Of a stretch of 64,000 nucleotides of DNA, positions 18,234 through 27,421 are shown piece after piece. The DNA is from DAITAZ01 sp036824045. Its GTDB lineage: Bacteria; Pseudomonadota; Gammaproteobacteria; Burkholderiales; Rhodocyclaceae. Under the pieces are notes generated by a model. That model had not been told where the DNA came from, did no database searches, and saw nothing but the letters and a program-made list of their open reading frames with translations. Each line of letters opens with the position of its first letter. Position 1 is the first letter of the stretch. The position numbers and the translations under genes are program-made. Where the stretch lies: the NCBI GenBank assembly GCA_036824045.1, contig DAITAZ010000016.1, positions 1 to 64,000 of the forward strand, read 5' to 3'.

Positions 18234-20130
18234 CTTGTGCCACTCCCTGATGTTCCGGTGCCTCGGTGACTGAGTTGCTTCCCGCGGGACGGCGGCCGAG
18301 CAGGTGGTAATCCATGATTTTTCGCGCGACAGGCGCTGCGGCCTGGGCCCCGAAACCCCCGTTCTCCACGATGACCGAAACCGCGATGCGTGGCTTGTCG
18401 GCCGGGGCAAAGGCGATAAACCAGGCGTGGTCCCGGTGCAGTTCCTTGACCTTGCGTGCGTCGTACTTTTCGTTCTGCTTGATGGCGATCACCTGGGCGG
18501 TTCCGGTCTTGCCGGCAGCCACGTAGCCTGCGCCGGCAAAGGCGCTGGCCGAAGTGCCCTCGCGATTGACGCCGACCAGCGCCTTGCGGATGGTTTCCAG
18601 ATGCTCCGGCCGCAGATCGAGTTTTCGGGGTTCCTCGCTGACGGCAGCGCGTTTCTCGCCGGTCTGGAGGTCCTGGATGCTTTGTACCAGATGCGGTTTG
18701 TAGATCACGCCGTTGTTGGCGAGGATGGCGGTAGCCTGCGCCAGTTGCAGGGGCGTGTAGTTGTTGTAGCCCTGCCCGATGGCAATGCTCACGGTTTCAC
18801 CCGCAAACCACTTCTTTTGTTTCATCTTTCGCCGTTTCCATTCCGGCGAAGGGAGGACGCCGGCGGATTCGTTTTCCAGGTCGATCCCGGTACGGCTGCC
18901 GAATCCGAAACGTGACATGAACGCCGCGATGTTGTCGATGCCCAGGTCGTTGGCCAGGATGTAGTAGTAGGTGTCACAGGACTGGACGATGGACTTGTAC
19001 ATGTCCACCCAGCCGTGGCCGCCTTCCTTGTCGTCCCGGAACTTGTGGCCGCCAAACCAGAAATAGCCAGGATCGGAAATGGCCTGCTGGGGCGTGCGCT
19101 TGCCATACTCCAGCGCCGCCAGGGCCATGAAGGGCTTGAATGTCGAGCCGGGGGGATACGTGCCGTTGAGCGCCCGGTTGAGCAGTGGTCGGTCGGGGGA
19201 GGTGTTGAGTGCGTTCCAGTTCTGGACGTCGATACCGTCGACGAAGAGGTTCGGATCGAACCCCGGTTTGCTCACAAGCGCGAGTACGCCGCCATCGGTG
19301 GTGTCGATGGCGACAACCGAACCCCGCCGGTCCCCCAGCGCCTGCTCGGCGATTTCCTGCAGTTTGATGTCCAGGGAAAGGTAAAGGTTGTTGCCATCTA
19401 CGGGCTGGATCCGGTTGAGCGAGCGTACCGCCCGTCCGCCGGCATCGACCTCCATCTGCTCGAACCCGGTTTGTCCGTGCAGTTCCCGCTCGTAGCTTTG
19501 CTCCACGCCCGCTTTGCCAATGTGCTCCGTGCCCCGGTAGTTCTCCGAGTCGTCGCTGTCGTCGATCTTGTCCCGTTCTTTCTGGTTGATGCGGCCGATG
19601 TAGCCCAGCGCGTGGGAGGCCAGTTCCCCGTAGGGGTACTCCCGGTAGGCGCGGGCTTTGATCTCCACACCTGGCAGCCGGAAACGGTTGGCGATGATGC
19701 GGGCCACTTCTTCGTCGGAAAGGTGGCTGCGGATGGGAATGCTGGCGAAAGACTTGCTGTCCTCCATCAGTCGCCGGAAGCGGCGCATGTCCTTGGGCTG
19801 CACCTCGATCAACTCGGTCATGAGCTGCACGGTGGCTTCCACGTCCGGACATTTGGCGGGCGTCAGCTCCGCGGTGTAGACAGAATAGTTGTGCGCCAGG
19901 ATCACGCCGTTGCGGTCCAGGATCACGCCCCGGTTGGGCGTGACGGGTACCAGGGAAATCCTGTTGTCTTCGGCTTTGGTCTGGTAATAGTCGTGATGGA
20001 TGACCTGCAGGTACACGAAGCGTGCCACCACCAGGGAGAAAGCAATGGCGACGAAGACGCCGGCAACCCAGATCCGACGGCGAAAGCGCAGGAACTGTTG
20101 TTGCGGGTGCTGGTATTCGGATTGATCCAT
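18226..20130 (-). CDS. mrdA: penicillin-binding protein 2, elongation transpeptidase
   Basis: Cross-links peptidoglycan in the elongasome. The 634 residues have an N-terminal membrane anchor (about 22-42), a dimerisation/pedestal domain, and a transpeptidase domain with the nucleophile Ser329 in GSTFKPF. The second motif appears as SCD in QSCDTYYY, and the KTG motif as GKTGTAQV near 543. The gene lies between mreD (27-base gap) and rodA (8-base overlap). The Ser position and length match Escherichia coli PBP2 closely. Confidence 0.97.
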   Translation of the reverse strand: MDQSEYQHPQQQFLRFRRRIWVAGVFVAIAFSLVVARFVYLQVIHHDYYQTKAEDNRISLVPVTPNRGVILDRNGVILAHNYSVYTAELTPAKCPDVEATVQLMTELIEVQPKDMRRFRRLMEDSKSFASIPIRSHLSDEEVARIIANRFRLPGVEIKARAYREYPYGELASHALGYIGRINQKERDKIDDSDDSENYRGTEHIGKAGVEQSYERELHGQTGFEQMEVDAGGRAVRSLNRIQPVDGNNLYLSLDIKLQEIAEQALGDRRGSVVAIDTTDGGVLALVSKPGFDPNLFVDGIDVQNWNALNTSPDRPLLNRALNGTYPPGSTFKPFMALAALEYGKRTPQQAISDPGYFWFGGHKFRDDKEGGHGWVDMYKSIVQSCDTYYYILANDLGIDNIAAFMSRFGFGSRTGIDLENESAGVLPSPEWKRRKMKQKKWFAGETVSIAIGQGYNNYTPLQLAQATAILANNGVIYKPHLVQSIQDLQTGEKRAAVSEEPRKLDLRPEHLETIRKALVGVNREGTSASAFAGAGYVAAGKTGTAQVIAIKQNEKYDARKVKELHRDHAWFIAFAPADKPRIAVSVIVENGGFGAQAAAPVARKIMDYHLLGRRPAGSNSVTEAPEHQGVAQGD

Positions 20131-20157
20131 GCCTGGGCGGACGGGATGCGGCGCGGC

Positions 20158-20679
20158 TCAGATCGGGCGCGTATCGTCCTTCTCCAGCGGCTGGTATTGC
20201 GGAAGCAGCAGCAACACCGTCAAGGCCGGCCACAGCAGGGTGGCGACAAAGCTGGAGAAGAAGTACAGGAAGCCCGGGAATTGCCCGCCGGCTGCCAGCC
20301 GGATGAGCAGCATCACGACCTGGGCGATGAGCAACAGGGGCAGTACGTGCAGGGCTTGCGAGGCGGGGGTGAACCACAGGATGCGCCGGGACAGCCCTGC
20401 CGCGCCATAGGCGATGATTACGTAGGCCAGCGCATGCTGGCCGAACGCGGCACCGTCGGCAACGTCCATCAGCAGGCCCAGGACGAAGCCCCATGCTTGG
20501 CCCACGTGGCGGGTTTCGCGTACGCACCAGAAGGCCAGCACCAGCGCCACCCAGTCCGGGATGCCGGGAATCCGCGCGGTGGGCAGCAGGTTGGCACAGA
20601 ACGCCAGAACCAGGCTCATGTTGATGAACCAGGGCTTGGCGGGCTGCAGGATGCGGGGGGAGCGATTGGAGGGCTGCAT
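20158..20679 (-). CDS. mreD: rod-shape-determining protein MreD
   Basis: A small polytopic membrane protein of 173 residues with about five or six hydrophobic segments. It contains the family's typical GQAWGFVLGLLMDVADGAAFGQHAL stretch, quoted here only for its central Asp and Gly residues. It links MreC to the PBP2/RodA synthase in the membrane. It lies 9 bases after mreC and 27 before mrdA in the elongation operon. Confidence 0.93.
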   Translation of the reverse strand: MQPSNRSPRILQPAKPWFINMSLVLAFCANLLPTARIPGIPDWVALVLAFWCVRETRHVGQAWGFVLGLLMDVADGAAFGQHALAYVIIAYGAAGLSRRILWFTPASQALHVLPLLLIAQVVMLLIRLAAGGQFPGFLYFFSSFVATLLWPALTVLLLLPQYQPLEKDDTRPI

Positions 20680-20688
20680 CGGCGTTCC

Positions 20689-21597
20689 CTAGGGTTGGGC
20701 TGCGGCACGGCGAGCGCGCTTGCCGCGCAGGGGCCGCTCAGCCGTTTCGGTGACTTCGGGTGGGCGCGGCGCAATTTCCCGGGGGGCGAGCACCAGTACC
20801 ACCGAACCGTTCTCCACGCCACCCATCGGCGTGCACAAGAAGCCCACATCCCGATCCACCCGGGCCACCCGGGCCACCGGTAGTCCCGGCACGTAGAGAC
20901 CATCGAGGCCCGAGGTCACCAGCGTGTCGCCCACCTGAACGTCAGCGTTGGCGGCCAGATAGCGCAACTCCAGTTGGCCGCTGCCATTGCCGAACAGCGA
21001 CGCTCGCAGGCCGTTACGCACCACCTGCACGGGGATGCCCAGTTCCTTGTTGGTCAGGAGGGTGACTTCGCTTTGGGTCGGGAACACCCGGGTCACCTGG
21101 CCGATCACCCCATATTCGTCCAGTACCGCCTGACCGGCTACGATGTTCTGCAGCGAGCCCTTGTCCAGGATCACACGGCGGCTAAAAGGGTCCCGCGCCG
21201 TGTAGAGGATCTCGGCGGCGATGGCGCGACCAATGTGGTTTTCCTTCAGATCGAGCAGGGCCCTGAGCCGCTGGTTCTCCGCCTCCACGTGCTCCGCAGT
21301 CAGCATTTTCTGCGAGAGCTCGATCTGCCGCCTTTGCAACTCCTGATTCTGCTGCTGCAGGTAGGTGACCGAGTTGAGGTAGGACGAGGTGTCCTGCGCC
21401 AGGACTACCGGCGAGGAGATGGCGTGTTGCACCGGGAGCACCGCGGTGCCCAGCGCCAGCCGTAGCGGATCGACAAAACGATAGCGCATGTCGGCCACCA
21501 TCAGGGCGAGCGCTGCCGCGGAAAACAGCAGCAGCCGCACCAAGGGCGATGGACCGCGCTTGAAAATCGGAGGAGGGGTGGTACCGGCCACAGCCAT
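20689..21597 (-). CDS. mreC: rod-shape-determining protein MreC
   Basis: A bitopic periplasmic scaffold that activates PBP2/RodA. The 302 residues have a cytoplasmic N-terminus, a membrane helix (about 20-40), a coiled coil at about 72-115 rich in Gln, Glu and Leu, and two beta-barrel domains, with EYGVIGQVTRV and VTSGLDGLYVPGLPVA as typical strands. The C-terminal tail is Arg/Lys-rich (GKRARRAAA), which is unusual but plausible. ATG 21597 was chosen; the frame stays open to 21651. It lies between mreB and mreD. Confidence 0.94.
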   Translation of the reverse strand: MAVAGTTPPPIFKRGPSPLVRLLLFSAAALALMVADMRYRFVDPLRLALGTAVLPVQHAISSPVVLAQDTSSYLNSVTYLQQQNQELQRRQIELSQKMLTAEHVEAENQRLRALLDLKENHIGRAIAAEILYTARDPFSRRVILDKGSLQNIVAGQAVLDEYGVIGQVTRVFPTQSEVTLLTNKELGIPVQVVRNGLRASLFGNGSGQLELRYLAANADVQVGDTLVTSGLDGLYVPGLPVARVARVDRDVGFLCTPMGGVENGSVVLVLAPREIAPRPPEVTETAERPLRGKRARRAAAQP

Positions 21598-21702
21598 ACT
21601 AATATCCAAAGCTAAGCGCTGCGGCGCAGGTCCCGGGCCCGCGGCGCACACGCCAGGCGATCACCATCGCCCCGCTGCGCCGGGGGACATCCGCGGGGAC
21701 AA

Positions 21703-22746
21703 TCACTCGTGGGCGAAGATGTTGCCCAACTTGTCCATTTTCTCCAGGGCAAGACCCGACCCGCGCACCACGCAGGTCAGCGGGTCGTCCGCAACCACAA
21801 CGGGCAGGCCGGTTTCTTCCATCAGCAACCGGTCAAGATCTCTCAGCAGGGCCCCGCCGCCGGTCAGCACCATACCACGCTCGGCAATGTCAGCGCCCAA
21901 TTCGGGCGGCGTCTGCTCCAGGGCGCTCTTTACCGCCGACACAATGCTGTTGAGCGGGTCGGTCAGCGCTTCCAGGATTTCGTTGGAAGAGATGTTGAAG
22001 CTGCGCGGAATGCCTTCCGCCAGATTACGGCCCTTGACCTCCATCTCGCGGATCTCGGAACCGGGGAAGGCAGAACCGATTTCCTTCTTGATGTTTTCGG
22101 CGGTCGTCTCGCCAATCAGCATGCCATAGTTGCGGCGGATGTAATTGACGATGGCTTCGTCAAATTTGTCGCCGCCCACCCGCACGGAACCCGCATACAC
22201 CATGCCGCCCAGGGAGATGACCCCTACCTCGGTGGTGCCGCCGCCAATGTCCACCACCATGGAACCCGTGGCTTCGGCGACCGGCATGCCGGCGCCGATG
22301 GCCGCAGCCATCGGCTCCTCGATCAGGTACACCTGCGAGGCGCCGGCACCGAGCGCGGATTCGCGGATGGCACGGCGTTCCACCTGGGTGGAGCCGCAGG
22401 GCACGCAAATGATGATGCGCGGGCTGGGCGAGAAAAGGCGCGAGTCGTGCACCTTCTTGATGAACTGCTTGAGCATCTGCTCGGTGACCGTGAAGTCGGC
22501 GATCACGCCGTCCTTCATCGGGCGGATGGCCACCATGTTGCCGGGAGTCTTGCCCAGCATCATCTTGGCTTCGCGGCCCACGGCCTGAATCGAGCGCTTG
22601 GCGCTTGGGCCGCCCTCGGTACGGATGGCGACCACGGAGGGTTCGTCCAGCACGATGCCTTTGCCCCGGACATAAATCAGGGTATTGGCGGTGCCCAGGT
22701 CGATGGCCAGGTCGTTGGAGAAATAGGAGCGTAGAAAACCAAACAT
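21703..22746 (-). CDS. mreB: rod-shape actin homologue MreB
   Basis: A bacterial actin that orients lateral wall synthesis. The 347 residues are exactly the E. coli length. The start is MFGFLRSYFSNDLAIDLGTANT at ATG 22746, holding the phosphate-1 motif DLGTANT. Phosphate-2 is VVDIGGGTTEVGV and the adenosine motif is LTGGGALL. It is the first gene of the leftward mreBCD-mrdA-rodA-rlpA operon. The promoter probably lies in the AT-rich patch around 22790-22800 (minus strand TATCATATAAG). Confidence 0.98.
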   Translation of the reverse strand: MFGFLRSYFSNDLAIDLGTANTLIYVRGKGIVLDEPSVVAIRTEGGPSAKRSIQAVGREAKMMLGKTPGNMVAIRPMKDGVIADFTVTEQMLKQFIKKVHDSRLFSPSPRIIICVPCGSTQVERRAIRESALGAGASQVYLIEEPMAAAIGAGMPVAEATGSMVVDIGGGTTEVGVISLGGMVYAGSVRVGGDKFDEAIVNYIRRNYGMLIGETTAENIKKEIGSAFPGSEIREMEVKGRNLAEGIPRSFNISSNEILEALTDPLNSIVSAVKSALEQTPPELGADIAERGMVLTGGGALLRDLDRLLMEETGLPVVVADDPLTCVVRGSGLALEKMDKLGNIFAHE

Positions 22747-22786
22747 CGGCAGGATTCCGGTTGGCCCCGGGGCGGGGCGTGAAGAT

Positions 22787-22831
22787 AAACTTATATGATA
22801 CCCTAACGCGCTTGCACCAATCACTGATTGG
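22787..22831. promoter_or_regulatory. divergent mreB/gatC control region with 7-base palindrome
   Basis: Within the 172-base divergent region an AT-rich block (about 22787-22800) gives TATCATATAAG on the minus strand, a likely -10 for mreB. Beside it, 22817-22831 is a perfect palindrome, CCAATCA-C-TGATTGG, overlapping a rightward TTGCAC that could be the gatC -35. The palindrome looks like an operator that could affect both operons; the binding protein is unknown. Confidence 0.45.
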
Positions 22832-22918
22832 GATTCTTCATTTTTCGCAAGCGTGGGTTCGACCGGCCGCGTCGCCGTCGGGAGAGCCCCCGTTTCCGCA
22901 GACCGAGAGAGCTGTCTC

Positions 22919-23206
22919 ATGTCCCTCACCCCTGAACAGGTGGCGCGCATCGCCAAACTTGCCCGCATTGAGCTCGCTCCGGACGAGGTGGAATCCACGC
23001 GCACCCAGCTCAACAACATTTTCGGCCTGATCGAGCAGATGCAGGCCGTGGATACGCGGGGGATCGAGCCCATGGCTCATGCCCAGGACGTGGTGCAGCG
23101 GCTTCGGGAAGACAGGGTCACCGAGTCCGACCGGCATGTCGCTTACCAGGCGGTGGCCCCGGAGACCGAGGCTGGTCTGTATCTCGTGCCCCGGGTCATC
23201 GAGTAA
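22919..23206 (+). CDS. gatC: Asp/Glu-tRNA amidotransferase subunit C
   Basis: A 95-residue stabilising subunit of GatCAB, which converts misacylated Glu-tRNA-Gln and Asp-tRNA-Asn to the amide forms. The family pattern is MSLTPEQVARIAKLARIEL at the N-terminus, NNIFGLIEQMQAVDT in the middle and LREDRVTE near the end. ATG 22919 fits the family; the frame extends upstream. It is the first gene of gatC-gatA-(lipoprotein)-gatB. Confidence 0.96.
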   Translation: MSLTPEQVARIAKLARIELAPDEVESTRTQLNNIFGLIEQMQAVDTRGIEPMAHAQDVVQRLREDRVTESDRHVAYQAVAPETEAGLYLVPRVIE

Positions 23207-23288
23207 TGACCCGGGCCCGTCGGACACGATTGTTTGCATCAGTCGCCCTTTGCCGCCTTTGCCAGGCCTGACCCTGACGTAAAAAACC

Positions 23289-24746
23289 ATGATTCACGCC
23301 AGCCTGACCGAACTCTCTGCTGCGCTGCAAAGCCGGAAGATCTCCAGCGCCGAACTCACAGCCTTGTTTCTGGACCGCATCGAGCGATTCAACCCCGGCC
23401 TCAATGCCTTCATCACCGTGGATCGTGAGCGCTCCCTGGCCCAGGCCCGGGCGGCGGATGCCCGGCTTGCGGCGGGTGAGCAGGGTGCCTTGCTGGGTGT
23501 GCCGCTGGCGCACAAGGACATTTTCTGCGCCGAGGGGTGGTTGACCACCTGTGGTTCGCGGATGCTGCACAACTTCGTTAGTCCCTATGATGCGCACGTG
23601 ATCGAGCGCTTGAACGGCGCTGGTGCAGTGGTGCTGGGCAAGACGAACATGGACGAGTTCGCCATGGGCTCGTCCAATGAGACCAGTCATTTTGGGCCGG
23701 TGCGCAATCCTTGGGACTCCTCGCGGGTGCCGGGGGGCTCTTCCGGGGGCTCCGCGGCGGCCGTGGCCGCGCGGCTGGCTCCGGCGGCCACGGGTACCGA
23801 CACTGGTGGTTCCATTCGCCAGCCGGCGGCGCTATGTGGTCTGACGGGGCTCAAGCCGACCTACGGGGTGGTCTCCCGCTACGGCATGATTGCGTTCGCC
23901 TCTTCCCTGGACCAGGGCGGTCCCATGGCGCGTAGCGCCGAAGACTGTGCGGTCATGCTCGGTGCCATGTCCGGGTTCGACCCCAGGGATTCCACCAGCC
24001 TGGATCGGCCCGCCGAGGACTACACGCGGGATCTGCGCAAGCCCCTCGAAGGGCTGCGCGTCGGCCTGCCGCGGGAGTTCTTCGGAGCCGGGATGGATGA
24101 GGATGTGCGTGTCACGGTTGAGGCGGCATTGGCGCAACTGCGCAACCTGGGCGCCACGACGGTGGATGTGAGCCTGCCTAACTCGGGGCTGTCGGTTCCG
24201 GCCTATTACGTGATCGCACCCGCCGAGGCCAGTTCCAACCTTTCCCGTTTTGACGGGGTGCGCTACGGTTACCGTGCTCCCGAATACGCGGACCTGATGG
24301 AGATGTACTGCCGTAGCCGTGCCCAGGGATTCGGCGCCGAGGTGCGCCGACGAATCCTCGTGGGTACCTACGTGCTCTCCCACGGGTATTACGATGCCTA
24401 CTATCTGCAGGCCCAGCGCATCCGGCGGCTGATCGCCAATGACTTCGTCGAGGCGTTCAAGGTGTGCGATGTGATCGCCGGGCCGACCAGCCCGAGCGTG
24501 GCTTTTCCCCTCGGGGCCAAGGCGGCAGACCCGGTGCAGATGTACCTGTCCGACATCTACACCATCTCCACCAACCTCGCCGGGTTGCCGGGGATGTCCC
24601 TGCCTTGCGGCTTTGGTCAGGGCGGACTGCCCGTGGGGCTGCAACTGGTCGGCAACTACTTCGACGAGGCCCGCATGCTCAACGTGGCCCATCAGTACCA
24701 GCAGGCAACCGATTGGCACCGGCGCGTGCCGGCCGGAGTGGAGTGA
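23289..24746 (+). CDS. gatA: Asp/Glu-tRNA amidotransferase subunit A (amidase)
   Basis: Releases ammonia from glutamine for the transamidation. The 485 residues have an amidase-signature core: catalytic Lys76 in LAHKDIF, the Gly/Ser-rich SSGGS at 151-155 and the acyl-enzyme nucleophile Ser175 in GTDTGGSIRQPA. It lies 82 bases after gatC. Eight bases separate its stop from the small lipoprotein gene that stands between gatA and gatB. Confidence 0.98.
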   Translation: MIHASLTELSAALQSRKISSAELTALFLDRIERFNPGLNAFITVDRERSLAQARAADARLAAGEQGALLGVPLAHKDIFCAEGWLTTCGSRMLHNFVSPYDAHVIERLNGAGAVVLGKTNMDEFAMGSSNETSHFGPVRNPWDSSRVPGGSSGGSAAAVAARLAPAATGTDTGGSIRQPAALCGLTGLKPTYGVVSRYGMIAFASSLDQGGPMARSAEDCAVMLGAMSGFDPRDSTSLDRPAEDYTRDLRKPLEGLRVGLPREFFGAGMDEDVRVTVEAALAQLRNLGATTVDVSLPNSGLSVPAYYVIAPAEASSNLSRFDGVRYGYRAPEYADLMEMYCRSRAQGFGAEVRRRILVGTYVLSHGYYDAYYLQAQRIRRLIANDFVEAFKVCDVIAGPTSPSVAFPLGAKAADPVQMYLSDIYTISTNLAGLPGMSLPCGFGQGGLPVGLQLVGNYFDEARMLNVAHQYQQATDWHRRVPAGVE

Positions 24747-24754
24747 GCCGGATC

Positions 24755-25246
24755 ATGAGATTCGACGTTCCCCGTCCTGTTCTGCGCGGTCTGGCCCTCG
24801 CTGCCTTGGTAGCGGTTTCGGCGTGCTCCGGGGTGCCGCGCATCCCGATCCCCATCCCCATTCCGCTGCCAGGCCCGGGCAAGCAGGTGGAGCCCATCCC
24901 CACCCGCCCGCTCAATGTGGCGGCCAACTGCAACTACAAGGACGAAACCGGCATGCTGGGGGTGGTGAAGTTGCGGGTGGTGGAGGCGCAGGTCCAGCAG
25001 TTCGAGGCCTCGGCGGATATTCCCAAGCGGGGCCGTTGTCGCTTCAACATGAAGGATTTCCGTCAGACGAAAAGCATGCCTCACCCCGAGCTGAAGGCCA
25101 ACGGTTCCAGTTGCGTGGTGCACATGTGGGAACAGGGCCATCGGGTGACCGTGGCCTTCACCGACTGTGAGTCCATGTGCGAAGAAGGGACCTACGAGTA
25201 CCTCTGGCCCTTCCTCATTGATCGCCGGGATGGCAGTTGCGCCTGA
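24755..25246 (+). CDS. small lipoprotein inserted between gatA and gatB
   Basis: Unrecognised 163-residue protein. A signal peptide ends in a good lipobox, LVAVSAC at about 22-24, followed by a striking Ile-Pro tandem (IPIPIPIPLPGPG) that likely serves as a stiff spacer. The rest is a small domain with six Cys (CNYKDETGM, RCRFNM, SSCVVHMW, TDCESMCEEG, SCA), which suggests disulphides in the periplasm. ATG 24755 follows the gatA stop by eight bases. It is oriented with and embedded in the gatCAB operon, though it has no obvious link to tRNA amidation. Confidence 0.75.
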   Translation: MRFDVPRPVLRGLALAALVAVSACSGVPRIPIPIPIPLPGPGKQVEPIPTRPLNVAANCNYKDETGMLGVVKLRVVEAQVQQFEASADIPKRGRCRFNMKDFRQTKSMPHPELKANGSSCVVHMWEQGHRVTVAFTDCESMCEEGTYEYLWPFLIDRRDGSCA

Positions 25247-25292
25247 GCATCCGTTACAGCGCTTTTGGGCGCCCGTAGTGAGTAGAGACAAC

Positions 25293-26750
25293 ATGAAGCA
25301 ATGGGAAGTCGTTATCGGGCTGGAAGTCCATGCCCAGCTCAACACCCGCTCCAAGATCTTTTCCGGTGCATCGATTGCCTTTGGCGCCGCTCCGAACGCC
25401 CAAGCGTGTGCGGTGGACATCGCGCTGCCGGGAGTGCTGCCCGTGCTCAACCGGGGGGCGGTGGAGCGCGCCATCAAGTTTGGGCTGGCGGTGGGCGCGC
25501 AGGTGGCGCCCCGCTCGATTTTTGCCCGCAAGAATTATTTCTACCCGGACCTGCCCAAGGGCTACCAGATCAGCCAGTACGAGTTGCCCGTGGTGGTGGG
25601 GGGGGCCATCGCCCTTCAGGTGCCGGATGGCAAGGGTGGGGCCTACGAAAAAGTGGTGCGCTTGACCCGCGCCCATCTGGAAGAAGATGCGGGCAAAAGC
25701 CTGCACGAGGATTTCCACGGGCGCTCCGGCATCGATCTCAACCGGGCGGGCACCCCGCTGCTCGAGATCGTCTCCGAACCGGACATGCGTTCCTCCTCCG
25801 AGGCGGTCGCCTATGCCCGGGCGCTGCATGCCCTGGTGCGCTGGATCGACATCTGCGATGGCAACATGCAGGAAGGCTCTTTCCGCTGTGACGCCAACGT
25901 GTCCGTGCGTCCGGTGGGCCAGACGGCATTCGGCACCCGGCGGGAGATCAAGAACCTGAATTCCTTCCGTTTCCTGCAGCAAGCCATCGACTACGAGGTG
26001 CGCTGGCAGATTGAAACCCTGGAAGACGGCGGCCAGATCGAGCAGGCCACCGTGCTGTTTGACCCGGATACGGGTGAAACCCGCATGATGCGCAGCAAGG
26101 AAGACGCCCACGACTATCGCTACTTCCCGGACCCTGACTTGCTGCCGTTGGAGATCACCCCCGCCTGGGTGGCGGAGGTCGAGGCCGCCTTGCCTGAGCT
26201 GCCGGACGCCCTGCGCGCCCGTTTTGTCGCCGACTACGGCCTCTCCGCCTACGATGCGGCCACCCTCACCGCCCAGCGGGAGATGGCGGCTTTCTTCCAG
26301 CAGGCGCTGGCGGTGACCGGCGCGGGGCTGGCCAAGCCGCTGGCCAACTGGATGCAGGGCGAACTCTCGGCCCGGCTCAACCGCGAGGAGCGGGACATCA
26401 CTTCGGCGCCCATTTCGCCCGAGCAGCTGGCGGGTCTGGTGCTGCGTATTGGCGACAACACCATCTCCAACGCCATGGGCAAAAAGGTGTTCGAGGCCCT
26501 GTGGAATGGCGAGGGGGCCACTGCCGACGAGATCATCGACAAGCAGGGGCTACGCCAGATCTCGGACGCCGGTGCGCTTGAAAAGATCATCGACGAAGTT
26601 CTGGCCGCCAATCCAAAGTCGGTTGAAGAATTCCGGGCAGGCAAGGAAAAGGCCTTCAACGCCCTGGTTGGCCAGGCGATGAAAGCCACCAAAGGCAAAG
26701 CCAATCCGCAGCAAGTGAACGAATTGTTGCGTGCCCGGCTGGCTCAGTAG
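25293..26750 (+). CDS. gatB: Asp/Glu-tRNA amidotransferase subunit B
   Basis: Binds the misacylated tRNA and carries the kinase and amide-transfer site. The 485 residues start MKQWEVVIGLEVHAQL at ATG 25293. Family motifs include KNYFYPDLPKGYQISQY, EDAGK and LNRAGTPLLEIVSEPD. A C-terminal YqeY-like tail ends GKANPQQVNELLRARL. The lipoprotein gene intervenes 46 bases upstream, and a terminator follows 20 bases later. Confidence 0.98.
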   Translation: MKQWEVVIGLEVHAQLNTRSKIFSGASIAFGAAPNAQACAVDIALPGVLPVLNRGAVERAIKFGLAVGAQVAPRSIFARKNYFYPDLPKGYQISQYELPVVVGGAIALQVPDGKGGAYEKVVRLTRAHLEEDAGKSLHEDFHGRSGIDLNRAGTPLLEIVSEPDMRSSSEAVAYARALHALVRWIDICDGNMQEGSFRCDANVSVRPVGQTAFGTRREIKNLNSFRFLQQAIDYEVRWQIETLEDGGQIEQATVLFDPDTGETRMMRSKEDAHDYRYFPDPDLLPLEITPAWVAEVEAALPELPDALRARFVADYGLSAYDAATLTAQREMAAFFQQALAVTGAGLAKPLANWMQGELSARLNREERDITSAPISPEQLAGLVLRIGDNTISNAMGKKVFEALWNGEGATADEIIDKQGLRQISDAGALEKIIDEVLAANPKSVEEFRAGKEKAFNALVGQAMKATKGKANPQQVNELLRARLAQ

Positions 26751-26769
26751 TCGTTGCCCGTGTTCATGA

Positions 26770-26795
26770 AGAAGGCCACCCGAGGGTGGCCTTCT
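26770..26795 (+). terminator. terminator after gatB
   Basis: An 11-base perfect stem (26770-26780 with 26785-26795) has a CGAG loop. It starts AGAAGG and ends CCTTCT, so it may work on both strands between convergent gatB and the DUF4337 gene. The T-tract is short. Confidence 0.75.
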
Positions 26796-26818
26796 GCGTT
26801 CTGGATCGGCGCAATACC

Positions 26819-27391
26819 CTAGACGTGGGCTACGGCCATGCCCGCCAGCACCGCGCCCACCCCCGCTGCCGCGATGGCGGCCATCTGCAGCCAGCGCCGG
26901 CGGGTGAGCAGGGTGATGGCGGCCAGTGAAATGGCGATCTGTACGGCCGTCATCGCCTGGGCCCAGCGGTGGTGCACATGCATCGCCGCATCGCTGGCCC
27001 GGTCGGCTTCCTTGGCCGAAGCCTCCAGCTGCTCGGCTTTTTCCTTGATTTCGGCTTTCTCCTTCTTGTAGCGCTCCACCTCCTGCAGGTATTTCTCCCG
27101 GTTCTCCCCGCCGGCAAGCGCCACGGCCAGTTCGGCGAGGTTCTGCTTGTTGCTCTTGGCCTGGTAGTAGTTCCACTGGTTGGATGCTTCGGTCTTGCGG
27201 ATCGCGGCCTCGTTCTTGTGCAACATCGCATCGTTCTGGGTGGCGCCGCCCTGGTAGCTGAACAGTGCGCCCACCGTGGAAAGGATGGCGGTCATGACTG
27301 CTATGCGGGAGGCGAAGTCGTCCTCCCCGTGGGCGGCATGCTCGACGGCGTGGTCATGGGGGCCGTGTACGTGGAAATGTCCTCCGGACAT
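26819..27391 (-). CDS. DUF4337-family membrane protein
   Basis: A 190-residue protein of the DUF4337 type. The His-rich N-terminus (HFHVHGPHDHAVEHAAH) could bind metal. A first membrane segment lies at about 30-48 and holds the family motif SYQGGATQNDA just after it. A long charged coiled coil follows at about 60-130 (NQWNYYQAKSNK; KEKAEIKEKAEQLE), then two C-terminal membrane segments at about 145-190. Function is unknown. It lies 30 bases downstream of folA on the same strand, so the two may be co-transcribed. Confidence 0.78.
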   Translation of the reverse strand: MSGGHFHVHGPHDHAVEHAAHGEDDFASRIAVMTAILSTVGALFSYQGGATQNDAMLHKNEAAIRKTEASNQWNYYQAKSNKQNLAELAVALAGGENREKYLQEVERYKKEKAEIKEKAEQLEASAKEADRASDAAMHVHHRWAQAMTAVQIAISLAAITLLTRRRWLQMAAIAAAGVGAVLAGMAVAHV

Positions 27392-27421
27392 GGGTTCTCC
27401 TTGTGCGTGCGGGGTCAGGGG

